Assembly: GCF_021134715.1 (NCBI RefSeq) | Contig: NC_060023.1 | Coordinates: forward strand, 6,820,001 to 6,884,000 | Direction of reading: 5' to 3' | From: Daphnia pulex | Lineage: Eukaryota > Arthropoda > Branchiopoda > Diplostraca > Daphniidae | Length of the DNA: 64,000 nt | Notes under the pieces: generated by a model | Seen by the model: only the letters and a program-made list of their open reading frames with translations | Told to the model about the DNA's origin: nothing | Database searches by the model: none | Made by a program: the position numbers and the translations under genes | Shown: piece after piece, positions 49,101-61,935 of the stretch | Numbering within the stretch: the stretch's first letter is position 1 | How the letters are laid out: every line of letters begins with the position of its first letter

Positions 49101-52100
49101 GCTAGCCGCATTATGTAATCCAATCTAAATATTTTCTCTGTTTTTTTTTTGTTCTTTCGTCGTACCGTCTCGTCGTGTGTAGGAAACGAATGGAGCAAGT
49201 TGAACGGAAATTAGCTAGCCTTACCGGTTTAGTGCAAACGGCATTAACCAGTGCCGTCGGAGTCCACGTTCAGCTGTCTGACAATGATTTAGATAGTGAC
49301 ACCAATAGCTCCGGACTTCCCTTGCGTATTCCGCCAGTCGAGCCAGGTAAAGGATATGAGTTATATTTATTGCCTTTCTGTTTTTCTCTCCATTTTGAAA
49401 TGTTATTTTTGCCACATCTTTCATCACGACCAAGGCAGCAACCAAAAGAGTTCCTACTTTTCATTTTGGACAGCAGCTCGCATTGGTTTTGTTTTAAATT
49501 GTTGAAAGAGAATTGTGTGCTGTTTTTAGCCTGAGTATGAAATGACTAAACATAATCTCTTATAGTCTATAGATAGCCTATTTAGACGATTTAGTTTTTA
49601 GTTTTATGAAATGTTCGACTAATACGAATTGTTTGGTGATAATGAATGCTCATCCAGACGCAAGCTCCCCCCACCTTCTCGCCGTCAAGACCCCCAGACT
49701 GGGACTTGGAAAGTGTAAAGGTAAATGTTTTACCAGATATTTTTAGACACTCCTAAAGCCCACTACTTATTTACAACATTTAAATATGGATTTTTCTTTA
49801 TTTTTCCATCGACTGTTATGTATAGGCCTACATGAAAATTGAATTATCGAGTTTTTTTTGTATACAAGCTCTGAGTTGAAACTATGAAACGTACATGCCT
49901 TACAGCTTGGTATAGCGAAAGCAAACTTTGCGGATCGATATCAAAATAAAATCGCAGAGGGCGAAGGGTTTTATTGTTGTTGGAATAAATCCAATCTACC
50001 TTGAAAAGTTGAAAGTGCTCAGATGATACATAGGCCTACTATAGTGCTAACAATACGGAAGGAGAGTCGATCGATGTAATTTCATAATTGCTGCGTCCGC
50101 GAAACGTGACTGTCTTGTATGGTCTCTTGTTCTATAGTGGCACTGCAACAAGCACCTAGCCGTGTATAACATCAATGATTAGATTAATAGGCCTAGATTT
50201 TTGTTCCCGTCATACTGTACTCCACACGAATGTCTGAATGTTGGAACTTGTTTGATAATCATTTGACCTGACGATTTCTGTGATATATACTATACAGATA
50301 AGTGCGTGTCGTTTGAGAAGTCTGTGTCTTTCTGCGACGACCCCGTCGAGTTGCATGAAGGGAAGCATTCGCCACAGCCTACAGGTATTTATTGTCGATG
50401 TATGCGCATGACGCTTGGGTTTTTTTTTTAAATTGTCACTTCCCACCCAAGATTCCTGTTAATTGATAGATCACGGATTCAGTAACAAACTCAAAGGAAT
50501 CCACGATTATATATGAGACCTGAGATAGCACCACTTGCAGTTTGGAATAATATACCAAAAACTAGTTTTGCATTAACTTGACTTGACGTATGTAAATGAA
50601 CTAGCGCAGCCATACAAATCAGAAAAAAAAATCAAGATAGTCTCGCGCTTAATAGCGTCTCATTTAGCGCAATTCACTTTACCACTGTTAAATTCCCTGG
50701 GGATATATAACGAATAGAAACTGTTTTGCATTTGGTAATTGGAACATTTAGCTTTATTTTAATTGATTTTGTCACCTAGTTTATTTTATCAATCAACTTG
50801 AACAAGGGAGAATTTAGGAACATTATATTCTTTTAATTTCCTCGTTGTTAGCTGTAGCTTAGTACATACGTGAAGCGAAAATTTAACAGATTCTTGGTAT
50901 ACTAATTACTGTTTAGAAAGCAAGCCAACTAAACCTGCCATCAAGTCGTCCACTTTGCCCCGGGCTTCTTCTCAAGGTACACGATCAAAGTGACAAATTA
51001 ATTTTACCAAATAATATTTTATACATCCTGCATCAATGTGAGGGACAATTTGATGTTGACGCATTACTTTTCTTTTCTTTCATGTGCAGTTTCGGTTTAC
51101 AAAGGAGATTCAGGTATAAAATCTAATCAACATAATTTAGTTTAAAAAGAAAGTGCTAATAAAGACTGAAAATTTATGTTGTCTGACAGATTGGATCGGG
51201 AGCGTGGAAACGTACACTCAGTTACGCCTGCTGCAGAAAAACGCCAGAGAACTGCGGTCGGAAATGCGAAGCCTGCGCCGCTTGAGTCAGGCCCAACTCT
51301 CAGCCGTCAACGAAGCCGTCAAGGACACGATTCAGATCATGAAGAAAACCTTCTTGGAAAACAGTGACGTTATCACGAACGCGCTGTGCGATAACGATTC
51401 GTCCAACGTGGAGACAACGCTGAGGAATGTGCACCGACAGGAAGACAACTACCAAAAAGAAATGAAGCAACTGGAGAAAGATCTTAGGTAAAAGATGCTA
51501 TATATAAGGGACCTTAATGATGAAGAATAGCAGTAGGCTACTAGTTTGACTTATATCAAATAAAGTCAAGTCGGTGCTCTCTGGAAATCTGATATGACGC
51601 TACATCTATCGAGAGTCCTATACTATACATATCACATTTCTTTTTAGCGAATTGGAAACTTCGGTTGAGAACTTACGAAGTCACGTAATCAACAAGAAGA
51701 CCCGAGTGAGCATGGCCGATGTGGAACAACTCGCCACTTTGCTCAGCCGATCCAGGTGAATTGAAACTTTGAGGTTATCAGCGCACGTAGTACTGATGTC
51801 AGCGAAAAAATACGCTTGAACGCGCTTGATTAACTTTTTTTCTTGTATTTCAGTAAATCCGTCGACCAATTGAAGACTCAATTTCCAGTCCTGGAAGAGT
51901 CCATCAAAGGTGCGCTTACTTTACAATTGGACAAACAAGCCGAAGACAATCAGTAAGTGTCCACCGATCAAACGAATAACTAATCAATGCTGAGTAAAAT
52001 AATAAGCTTAAAAAGGACAAAAAAATTATTAACAATTAGAGAACTAATTCGACAGATTCCAATTATAGCACCGGTTTACGAGAAAGAACTTGATTAATAA

Positions 52101-55100
52101 AATTTATTAACAAATAACTTTGAGACCAGCTGGTTGCAGAAACCACAGACGAATGATTCAATCTTTACAATAATCAATTTGTCATGCAAAATGAGATGTG
52201 CTCAAAAGTTTCGCTTCGTCTTTATAATTTGTTTTTCTTCGGATAGGTTTCTGACTGAGACGCCGAATAAGTTGGAGAATACCATTGGACGTTGCAAAAA
52301 GTTGACGAGTACTTTAGTCACTTTGAGAAGGTAAGAATAAGGTCCTTGTTAAGAATAAAGTTAGTTGCTAAACGAATAATTTGCGCAAAAATTTTAAAAT
52401 ACAATTTATTACGAGGTGTTTTTTGCTGCACATTACATTGATTTTTTTTGTCAGGTTGGCTTCGGTCCAAGAGCAACGACAACCACAAACTTCAGAAAAA
52501 TCTCCCACATCTAAAAGGTACGTCATATATAAAGGGGCAAAGAAGTCGAGCAAAGTAACGGAAACATTTATTGGAATGCTTGAACATTTGGTACTGTATT
52601 TCTTAATTTCATCAGCTACACCACGTCTGTGACAGTCGATACGCCTTCCAACGTAATCCGCAATCCCCCCCAACAGGTAACGCTTGATTTTTAAAATTCA
52701 ATACAAAACAAAACAAAAAAAAACAAAACAAAAAAAAAAAAAACAAAAAAAACAAACACAAACGATTACGACTTCAAGTTCGTACTTTCACTGCCCTGAA
52801 CTGCCGACCTTGGCTGTGTGGCACGCGCGTTCAGATGAAGTAAAACATGTCGCTGATTCTTTATATACGTCAAGTCTCTGTAGTGGGTAGAGTGGCATTG
52901 TTCTGTTCTCTTGCTCCGAATTTGTCGTTTGATTAGATCCTAGATTTATAGAGTAGAATTATTATGCTCGTATGTGTTTAGTGTCTTAAACTGAAGCTTG
53001 CTCCATATAGCAGAAACATCTAGCATATTTAGTACAGCCTATACCATCGCCTATATACACAAATATTATACTAAAACAGTCAAACTGTACATATATCGAT
53101 CCTGTCACTATTAAAATAGAATAATGAGGAAAAAAAACAAATAGTTTTGCTTCTTGCACGCTTAACAAGGGGAGGGGGTAATCATTAAAGATTCTGAAAG
53201 TTGCGACCCACCCTCCACTGCCACATGCAATAAGATTTCATTTTCAATAGACACCAATATAATGACATGAAACTCGGCAATATGTTTTATCTCGTTCGTG
53301 ATATATAGACTTCGTTTGCCGAACAGTAGTTCTCTTGCCGCACCGCACCCAAGATCGATTGACAAGAATGACAACCGAATTTCAATTATAAAGCTACCAT
53401 CGACTAGGTCTATAGTTCCATTCATCTCATAAAAGTAAAAGTGTTAGTACTGTACATTTATTAAACCACTGCAAGGAACGTTATTAAATTTCACTTTCAA
53501 AATCAAATTTCTCACTTTTCATAATTACTAGTTTTTTTTAAATGATTTTATCATAATTGTTCTATGAAAGAACCAACCAATGGGACAGCAGAAAACCATT
53601 GGCCACTTTTTCCTTAAGTAGATAGATGCAAGCAATCGTATAGTTCACGGTAAATCCCATATTTTTCTATGGTGTTCCGTATTTCTATAAGATGATACGA
53701 AACACTGTAATTTATTCCAAGAAGAAATTTAACTGTTGAATTAAAACCGAATAAATAATGAAATAATATCTCGATGCATAATTACAGGCCTACACTGAAA
53801 AATGATGTATGAGTTGTAAAGAAAAAGAAAACGGTTTTATTTATCCGGTCTGTAGTATATTTAGATCGGAGGAAAATAAAGTATTCACATTTTATTCTCT
53901 TAGTAGCTTGAGTTTCCATTCTTCAATGACTGGTCTTTCTCTAGTCTGTTGATGTGTCAATTGATGTTTGACTTCCTTCCCTATGTCTCTCTCGTTCACT
54001 AGCGAAACAGAAAGCAGTGGATGTCAAGCTCGCACTTCCGTGAGACCGTCAGCGTTACTACTGCCGAGTAAAGAAAACTAATAATCTATATTTCCATGTT
54101 TCGCATTTCGTATTCTCTTCTCTCTTTCTCTTTTCCATCGATATACTTCCATTTTATAGGATACATATATCCTCTTTCCCTTCTTGATTCGTTTTTTTAC
54201 GTACAAACATGTAATCGCTTATCATACGTGGGCGTTTACCTGATATTTGAAACATTTCTTTATTTTTATTACTTTGAAGGAGTAGTATTATTACTATTGA
54301 AAAACCTTTTCCGCAGCCGCTGCTGTTCGTTTCTTATATAACTCGATGTTTTAATTTTCCATTATCTTTACTATATATCCATCGCAGTACTTGAAATGCA
54401 CCAAAATGCACAAATAAATTCTGTCAAGTTTTGGATTTTGTTTACGTACTATACAGTAAACGCGGCGAGAACGAAGTAGATTTCATTCTCGCAGTATGAG
54501 ACGTGCATGCTGGATGCGATTTGTGGTTATATATTTCCGTTTTGCGATTCTGAGGAGCCGATGGTAATGATTATAATGATTATAATTGTCACTACTCGAT
54601 GACAAGATTTTTGATACAGAAGGACACAGAAGAAAAGGGAATTTATTTTTTTTCCCATTTTTCTTTTGTTCGCAGAAGATTGGTTTTTATCCACTGAAAG
54701 CCAAGTATCAAGTCTTTTATTACAGTAGTAAAAAACTGCGTTTTCCCTCAGAAAATATGTAGGTGTTTAGTAGAAAGTAGCCTATTAGGATTTATAGCAT
54801 GTTTGTTTGTTTGCATGGTTGCATGTTGCCACCTCTGATATCATTCAGTCGTTGATGATCCAGTGAATTTGATTGACAACCTTCTTCACATGGGTTCACA
54901 CGCTTTTGCCTTGTGTAGTTACGAGAAGCTTTTTACTTCAAAATATTTCAATGTTATTTATTTGATTATTTCCATATTTGGTCTCGTTGTTTTACCCGAT
55001 AAATCGGTTTCTTGAGTAGACCCTACTGTTTTCTGTTTCCTAGGGAATCTCGTGGAACGAATTCGCTCAGCAATCCGATTGCAACGATGCCTTTACTGCT

Positions 55101-57321
55101 TCACTCGAGTTATATCCAACCTATCGTGCCGACGTCTCTGAGCCTGGGATCGTCGACGCAACAAGTCGGAATGACTCCCGGTCCTTTCACCAGTGTGGTG
55201 ATCAATCGCAACGAACAGAACCTCGATCTCCCAACGCACTCGACACTTTACTAGACGAACTGAAGCATTATTCGGAGACCACCAACCCTGTAAGAGCTTT
55301 AATTATTTAATTGGGTATACAGATGTTGTTCCGTTCTGTGCGGGAGTTGTCAACAAATTTTGTCACGCTTGAGAGGGAGCGGAAGGAGAGAGAGGGTGTA
55401 GAAACTTTGGTACACGGCAGATCGCCCACGGATTTCAGTAACAGCGAATTGCAGAAGCAGGGGTATAGAAATTTCGTGAGCCGCAAAAAAAATCAAAATA
55501 AAGTTACTTACCCCATCGTACTCGACTCCATAAACGTTTGGACCGCCGGCCGTGGCTATTACCAGAGCTATTACCGCTTCAATTAGGCCTACACCTTTAC
55601 CTTCTCAATGGTTGATTTTCCTACCCATTCCATTTTTTCGAAAACGGAATTCAATCCCCTATACCTAGCAGCCCCCCTATACCAAATCCCCGCGATTTAT
55701 AAATAAAAAAGGACTATTCTCGAGTGAGGAAATTTCATTTCTTTATCGTTTGCAATACAAATTTTAAATTTTATGAGCATTATTTCGAATAAAAACAGCC
55801 TTTTTTTTAAAAGGCCGTTGTTTTGGGTGGGTTGGGACAACTGATGTGTAAGACAGGGACAGCATGCACTAGGTGGGGCTTGGGGAGGTGGGTTTTCATG
55901 CCATCCGTGCGTCCCAATTGACCCCTCTCTCACCTACTGTATGTAATATTGGCGAATTTCTGAATTTCTCCCTGTCCTTATTTCCCGCATCGTTGTTGAA
56001 ACATAACTATACAGATATCAATATTTTTTTCAGTAAGAATAAGCCAGGAGCTTGTTAAAAAAATAGCTAGGTGATACATTATTGATTGTACACATTGACT
56101 TTTTTACATGAACATATTAAACTAACTTTAACAGCTGTTAATTCCATTGACAAAAAAACAGGACATGGGATCTCCACAAATTGTCACTGCCAAGACTGGA
56201 TCTGGGCAAAGAACACAAGCACTTCAGCCAACACTTGCCATGCAACCCATTTTAAAACCCCCTGTACCTACGTCAACTTCCTATGCTGAATCTTCCGTTG
56301 ACGGCGTCGTCTCCAGCACTTGCATTGGTAATCCGACGAGCGGTCGTCGAAGAGCTCCTCCTCCACCTCCACCGCGAACATCTTCTCGATCACCTCTCGC
56401 CTCACCTCTTCGTACCAACCATAAGTTCAATCCTCGGCCGTTACCAAGTTTGCCTGCCACAGTGGAAAATAATCACTTTACAATGCCATTGGTCACGACG
56501 GTGACGTCGGTGTCGCCCCAGTCTCAAACGCGGAGCACTTCCATTCTATCAGCAGATTCAAAAGTCGTAAAGACTAATAAAGGTCGACTGCCCGTTCCAA
56601 CTCAAACCAAAGAAAAATTGGTTGAGTCACACGACGTTCTTTTGCGCTATAAATGTGCGTCTTCAGCCAATTCTTCTCTTTCTAGACGAACCAGTGAAGC
56701 TGATATCGATAACAGTAAGGATATTGTTTTCTGATCAATATAGTTACAATTTCTTACAGAATAAATCGTTTCCTTATCAACTTGTAACTTTCAGTGATAA
56801 CTACTTGTGGTGATAGCGGTGTACCTTTAACGCTACCAGGCTCTCCGAAACGTGATACTCTGGAGTCGCGACATCAAGAACTTCTGAAAACCCAAAAACA
56901 CCTTCAAGAACAATATGATCGATTACAGAGATTCCATGGCACCCAGATTATGCCTGTCCCATCTGTTAACGAAAAATTGCAATTTATAGTACCACCTTCA
57001 CCACAATTTACTGTTCAAGTAGTTAGTGAAGCATATGCTACACCCGAGGGACAATTACATTTGCAGACGGATACGGATAGGTGTGATTCAGAAACAAGTG
57101 AAAACAAACATTTGCAAAATACTGAGAATCAAGCAATGATAAACGTTGTTGCAATCGATAATAGAACCCCACAAAATGTAAACCAGTCTAAAGATCATTC
57201 AATTGAAACCAAAGATCAACAGTCGATCACTTCTTCTATCGACGCTGATGGTGGCAAAGGGAGAGATTATACTTTCATTTCAATTTTATTGGATAATGCT
57301 CACGAGACTGACATTTTGTGA
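40118..57321 (+). CDS. p140Cap/SRCIN1-sickle-tail (KIAA1217) homologue
   Basis: Scaffold related to vertebrate SRCIN1 and SKT (AIP3/Bud6-type domain), linked to actin, microtubule ends and Src signalling. Coding exons: 40118-40283, 42119-42317, 44987-45506, 45614-45701, 47302-47536, 48903-49034, 49183-49346, 49658-49720, 50298-50384, 50917-50976, 51090-51113, 51190-51487, 51648-51755, 51854-51952, 52247-52330, 52455-52517, 52616-52676, 55044-55289, 56162-56714, 56795-57321. All phases match; 3777 nt, 1258 residues. Diagnostic blocks: LPNEITTLDTVRALFVRSF, MFYELEDLRDIRDRSI, RMEQVERKLASLTGLVQ, coiled-coil LRLLQKNARELRSEMRSLRR, then RRAPPPPPPR (proline-rich, SH3-ligand type) and LESRHQELLKTQKHLQEQY. 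Several internal exons are phase-symmetric. Start choice rests on an upstream in-frame stop. Arthropod family name is by homology; ligands are inferred. Confidence 0.92.
40284..42118 (+). other. Intron 1 of the coding region
   Basis: 1.8 kb, with GT donor (TAG/GTGAGA) and TTTTTCCCAG acceptor. Contents are AT- and TA-repeat rich; no gene or clear transposon is seen. Confidence 0.6.
42119..45080 (+). other. Exons 2-3: conserved N-terminal module of the scaffold
   Basis: Exon 2 plus the start of exon 3 encode the most conserved part of the protein, a compact module from FLQFRHETKRALLPNE through DIRDRSILRLFE, with alternating strands and helices that look ubiquitin-like. It matches the N-terminal block shared by SRCIN1 and SKT. 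The 2.7 kb intron between them (42318-44986) carries the 35-bp tandem duplication listed separately. Confidence 0.7.
43945..44014. repeat. Perfect 35-bp tandem duplication
   Basis: Two copies of TTTTAATTTCCAGGAATAAG plus GCGATCAGACGT lie head to tail with a 35-bp period. It is in an intron of the scaffold gene. Each copy holds a TTTCCAG acceptor-like site. Confidence 0.85.
45270..45371 (+). other. In-frame GT-AG segment inside exon 3 (possible exitron)
   Basis: This 102-bp stretch begins GT, ends AG, is exactly 34 codons long and has no stop. It encodes a hydrophobic run (IQPFVSFVAYEPVAL) unlike the polar flanks HVHKAK and TRTAKPMMGL. It could be retained as coding sequence or removed as a short intron without changing frame. 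The donor (AAG/GTTCTT) is weak and the acceptor (AAATCAG) is fair. Confidence 0.4.
45702..47301 (+). other. Intron 4 of the scaffold gene
   Basis: 1.6 kb. Contains a (GA)n tract at 46633-46652 and a short CTGCTG run. Nothing else is supported. Confidence 0.6.
47537..48902 (+). other. Intron 5 of the scaffold gene
   Basis: 1.4 kb between donor GCAAG/GTATTA and acceptor AAATAACAG. AT-rich; no nested gene, RNA or transposon recognised. Confidence 0.55.
51090..51113 (+). other. 24-nt microexon of the scaffold gene
   Basis: Bounded by CATGTGCAG and G/GTATAA, phase 1 on both sides, encoding about VSVYKGDS. It contains a Tyr that could be a phosphosite. Phases fit both neighbours, so it can be skipped or kept without frame change. 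Confidence 0.7.
52677..55043 (+). other. Intron 17 of the scaffold gene
   Basis: 2.4 kb between donor CAACAG/GTAACG and acceptor TGTTTCCTAG. Starts with an A/C-rich low-complexity run near 52700-52760. No nested gene seen. Confidence 0.55.
55290..56161 (+). other. Intron 18 of the scaffold gene
   Basis: 0.9 kb. Includes a 91-codon open frame at 55311-55586 with no known domain, which I treat as chance or an unproved alternative exon. Confidence 0.5.
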
Positions 57322-57741
57322 ATCAAATTAGTATAAAGAAAACAATAGGAACCCTTACTTAAAAAACGAACTTGCTCACCTTTAATTTTGTACGTTTATA
57401 AAAGAAAGAAACTTCTGTATTGACACATCATCGTTATCATTAAAATTTAAGTTCTTAACAGAAGAGTTTGGTAACGCCTGGGGTCAAAATTCTGAAAAAT
57501 TTCCTTATGTTTCTAGTTATGAAAATTTCACTGTAATATCTACACTGGGACCTAAGTAAATCATAAATTACCATATCCCTTTAAAAAAATTATTGCGGGT
57601 GCTTTAGTTACCCATTGGTTGATGCTTCAATTTCATAATTATTCGTTCAAATTAGTTTGTAAATAGACTTCATGTCTATCACTTTTTTGTGTTCCGCTTC
57701 TAATATGGGTTAGAATTGGGTTGTAGAAAAACAAAAATAAA
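57322..57741 (+). other. 3' UTR and poly(A) signal of the scaffold gene
   Basis: The first canonical AATAAA after the stop is at about 57736-57741, giving a UTR of roughly 430 bases. This is a position-based inference. Confidence 0.45.
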
Positions 57742-60100
57742 TGAGAGAAAAACAAATATTTCCAATGACAATTTGATACATCTTTAAAACTTTGGTAAAG
57801 ACCAAGTGCACTTGGCACTTTTACACTTCACAGTCACATCAACTACATTATGATAGTTAATAGGGTGAGATAAGGACTATTGGTAATCCCATTTCTCTAC
57901 TTAGTATGTTATCAGCGTTAATTGGAATTTTATACTCCCGTATAAATGTTAAGCTATGAAAGCAGCTCAGAGGAGATTCATTCGTGAATTTTATTTCTTT
58001 TAATTATTTGTTTGATTTTTCCATTGAATTAAAAAAAGTTATAGTCCCCACGAATCAAAATATGTAAAAATACACCCACCGCAATTAATTGCTGGATGAC
58101 TCCCCTTTTTATATGATTTTGTCATTCCTTGTGATTTATTCTTTCTTTGATAGAACTGTACATCACAAATGTTCATATTATTGCAGATTCTGCGCTAACT
58201 TTTTATTTAATTGACTGCTGATATTATTTGATTGATTTAAGCCAAACATGAGAAATGCAGTTTGGATAAATAACATTTACAGTATTTATCTGAAGTAGAA
58301 TGAGCACCCTAGCTGCTACTAATCTACTTCGTTATATCCTCTACAATGGCCAAATAATTTAAAAAAAACTTCTACAAAAATAATTCGTTGCATTTTAAAA
58401 TAAATTAAAACCAATTCGCTGAGAAGATCATCGTTTTAAGTTTCCCTTGGCGGTGATCCGTTGACTATCCCTAAAAAAATGGGGGGGGGCATTACTTATA
58501 ATATCCAAGGCTTTATACACCGTAAAAATGCAATGTGAAATTGAACCAAAAAAAATTGAAGAAGAATTTTGAACTGAAAGCAACTACAAGTAACTACTTT
58601 CAACGCTTTTGACTTTCAATTTTCGTCGCAAGATTAAAAAAAAATAGTTCTTTTATCTCACCCCTGCAAACGCAAAATTTCTATCGTGATCCAGGGGTAG
58701 AGCCCGTGGTAGAGCTCAGTGACAACGGTTGAATCCGTATTGAAACATTGGGAATCGTTCTCGTATAATATTTATGATAATCACGTTCGTTTCTTACTAG
58801 GCGACAGGGAAAAGGCTGACCATAATAGCCACTTTTCTTGACAGGCAAGTAATGTAGTATTACGCTTTCTCCTTACACTAGAACATAAAAAAAATTTTAA
58901 ATTTGGTTAAAGACGTGGTCACTTGCAAACATGTCAATCCGTGAGATTTCTGCAAATTAGGATTTCGAAACGATACGAGTACAATCAACGATTTCAATAA
59001 GACATTACAGAGAAACGGGGTTGGATCCTAGTTTGCTTGTCTCGTTTGTCCGATTTGTCACGTGAAACTATTTTACTGGTTTTATATTGTGACTGGTGAA
59101 TTTACAGGACAAATAACACACACATATGTTTTAAAGTTTCAACTAATCATGTTTGTTATGATATATAATAATAATGGTAATAACACGGTCGATGTAATCA
59201 AGTCAGCCGCCAATCAAAGCCGATTAGCGATTAACCGTTTTATTTTCAAAGAAGGACGCGGAAGCGAGTGATGTTATGATGACGCTTATCAGATGAATCC
59301 AAGTTGCTGGACATTACGAAGGCTTTTTAAGGGAGGGGGGCTTTAATATTTGTAAGCATATAAAGAGAGAGACACTTACATATAGGAGGTAAGAGCCAAG
59401 AGGAAACTAGACTTTAACTGATAATCCTAACTAAAAGCGCATCAGACAACATCAAGACGGTCAGACAACAGCTGTCAAATAGTATATCGATAACAAGCAC
59501 GTCAATGTTGCGTGAAACACTTAACTTTTTGGCTATGATCTCGTTGTGGCCGGCAGATAGTTGGGTTTGACATGAACACATCGCACATGAATTTTATCAG
59601 GAATTAGCCGGTCCACTCAACACATCCAATTTAAATCTAAAATTATACTTATCTTGCTCCCTTTAATTCTGTTACATTATGAAAAGTCTCCAAATATCGT
59701 GAATCACATGCAATTGGCAGGAAAAATTTCCCTCCAAAAAACAAAATTTTCCTGTAAAAATAACACTTACTAATTTCGTCGAATTTTAATAGCAGTTCCT
59801 CGAGGTTTGTACAATTTGTTTTCTTCAATGTAGACTCCAGTAAATTGGATTATTTCCATGATTTTGGGAACTTTTCAAAAGAAACTTCACATTGTGGTGA
59901 AGCTTGCGCACGAGCCGCACTGCCCGTCACACTATTCAAATAAAATTGAAAAAAGAAGTTTTGATTGACTTACCAAGTCATGTGTTTATCGACACATAGA
60001 CTGTTGATATAGTTATTCAATACGGATTTTGTCTGCTTCTTATTTCTTTTCGTGATGGAAATGGAAATCTTCTTCCTCTCCGTACACGGTCAAAAAAGCA
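57742..60100. other. Intergenic, no supported gene
   Basis: AT-rich spacer with a poly-G run near 58485. A tRNA-like patch near 58690 lacks proper box spacing. No exon chain or transposon could be traced. Confidence 0.5.
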
Positions 60101-60119
60101 TGTTGCTTTTTTTTTCTTC

Positions 60120-60720
60120 AAATGTTTTCAGTTGGTATGATGTCCTGACGCATTTCGTCAGAAATCCATACAGCAGTTGGGGAAAGTATTTCTTGTCAAA
60201 TTTCCTTACAATTGTAACCTAAAAATTAAAAAAGAAAAAAAAATTCAAATTAATTCATGAATCAATAACACAAAAAAATGTGTTATTTCACTTACGTTAG
60301 GTGAATCAGTTACCACATCCCGTTTCATTTTGGCGGCATTTGAAGCGGGAGCCGCCACAGGTTGCTCATTGTGATTAATCGTCGTTCCGATGATTTCACA
60401 GATGCGATCCCTAGCCGAAATCCATCAAAATGCTTCCAGCTTAACAATGATGCTATCCAAGTATTGGGCCGATACCAACTTTGGACAACGTTCAATGAAA
60501 GTTGTCAATGCAGTGGTCGAGTAAGCTTTTTTTGCATGGAATTTTGTTTGTAATGTTGGGGCGAAATCTATCGACATCTGGCCGATGGTGACGCAAGTAG
60601 CATAGCGGACCCGAGGATGAGTGTCCCGGAGAAAAATGAGTTTTCTTCAGTAGATACAATACCAGAATAGTGTGGTTGTTCACCACTGCTGTTATCGTTC
60701 TAATTATTAGAAAATTTAAT
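60120..60720 (-). pseudogene. Importin-5 (karyopherin beta-3) pseudogene fragment
   Basis: On the minus strand one frame reads DTHPRVRYATCVTIGQMSID then FAPTLQTKFH, ending TALTTFIERCPKLVSAQYLD and a TGA. This is a recognisable importin-5 HEAT-repeat block; functional family members keep HPRVRYAA-type and GQM-type cores here. Further along the same strand, but in another frame, KFDKKYFPQLLYGFLTK resembles a later HEAT repeat in the right order. About 65 expected residues between helices are missing and stops interrupt, so it is a decayed partial copy. Importin-5 carries ribosomal proteins and histones into the nucleus. I cannot tell retrocopy from duplicated gene remnant. Confidence 0.7.
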
Positions 60721-61930
60721 TACAATGCTATTGTTTGAAAGCGTTATCTACACTTCAGAAAAAAACTTTACCGACATTTTTTTTACCGCTATAAGTGTAA
60801 AATAAATAAAATGGAAAAACAAAAACAAACGCCCCCCCCCTTGTGGGTGTGCTTGAAATCATTTCGGAAAATTAGAAAAGCGTAGCTTTTTTACTTCAAC
60901 CATCCGATTGCTTTCAAGTTTCGTGTTTTTTCTTCGGGAATATTTCATCTGAAGTAAGGTAAAACCAGTATTTTAACCCGGAATTACAAATAAGTAATAT
61001 TTATTGTTTCCTCCCACCATTAAGGTCACTAAATCCTACACTTTACTGATAGGTTACGAAATTGGTAATTGAAAAAATTAAAATAATTCATAACTAAGAC
61101 ATCAAGACTTGGACAGAAAACCAAAAATCGAATTTGTTCCTCTTTGTTTGGTTTTGTGCGATCTCAATTGTTCAATCCACCGTCGTGTTATTGACGATTT
61201 AGTGCGAATTCCGCGCTAAGGTCCCGCTAAATAGGAATATGATTTCACGCTCAACCACTGATTAAAAAATTTTTACAGTAGAATGTAAATATGACTGAGA
61301 ACACACATAATTTTTTTCATGGAAATGATCGAGGTACCACGACAAAACAATTCAAATTATCACGAAATGGCCCTGCAACTTTAGGTAAAGTTTCTGAGAG
61401 GAGTTAACATCCTAGTTGCTAAACCATTATTTATCACTCTGACGCCACACATTAAAAAATACAGAGGAATGCGTGTAGGCTGTAGAACAGTAAAACAGGC
61501 AACAGACCATGATTCGCGTTTTGAGATCCGGGAACGAGAGTTTGTCTGCTCTCCCTCTCTCTCTCTCCCTATCTCTCTCTGCTGTTTTTTTCTATTCTTC
61601 GTGTCGTGGTACTAGATGTGAAAACAGTGGTTGGTGAACTAAGATTCCCAGAACTCTAAACCTGAAACGTGAAACTAAAAGTGAACTAAAATCCTTTAAC
61701 TGTTTTTTTTTATCAGAGCGTTTTTCAGCAGCACGAGAGAAACGAAAAGTGAGGTCCGAATAAGTATAAAAACCATAAAAAATAAAAAATAAACATTCAA
61801 AGTATTAAATAACAATAATATATATGTTTTTATTTATTCTAATCCGTGGGAAAAACAGTCAAGTATTCCCAGCTGATAGAGATGTCTACGCATGACCGGA
61901 AAAGAGGAAGCACTTGATTGAGCGTGTCCC
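60721..61930. other. Intergenic, no supported gene
   Basis: AT-rich, with a poly-C run at about 60832-60840 and a (CT)n tract near 61550-61582. Nothing else is supported. Confidence 0.5.
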
Positions 61931-61935
61931 CAAAC

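Noticed and set aside
55311..55586. 91-codon frame in intron 18
   Set aside because: No domain and no matching splice sites; likely chance.
58690..58740. tRNA-like patch (GTGGTAGAGCTCAG, GGTTGAATCC)
   Set aside because: The two boxes are only about a dozen bases apart and the B box lacks its C, so no tRNA fold is possible.
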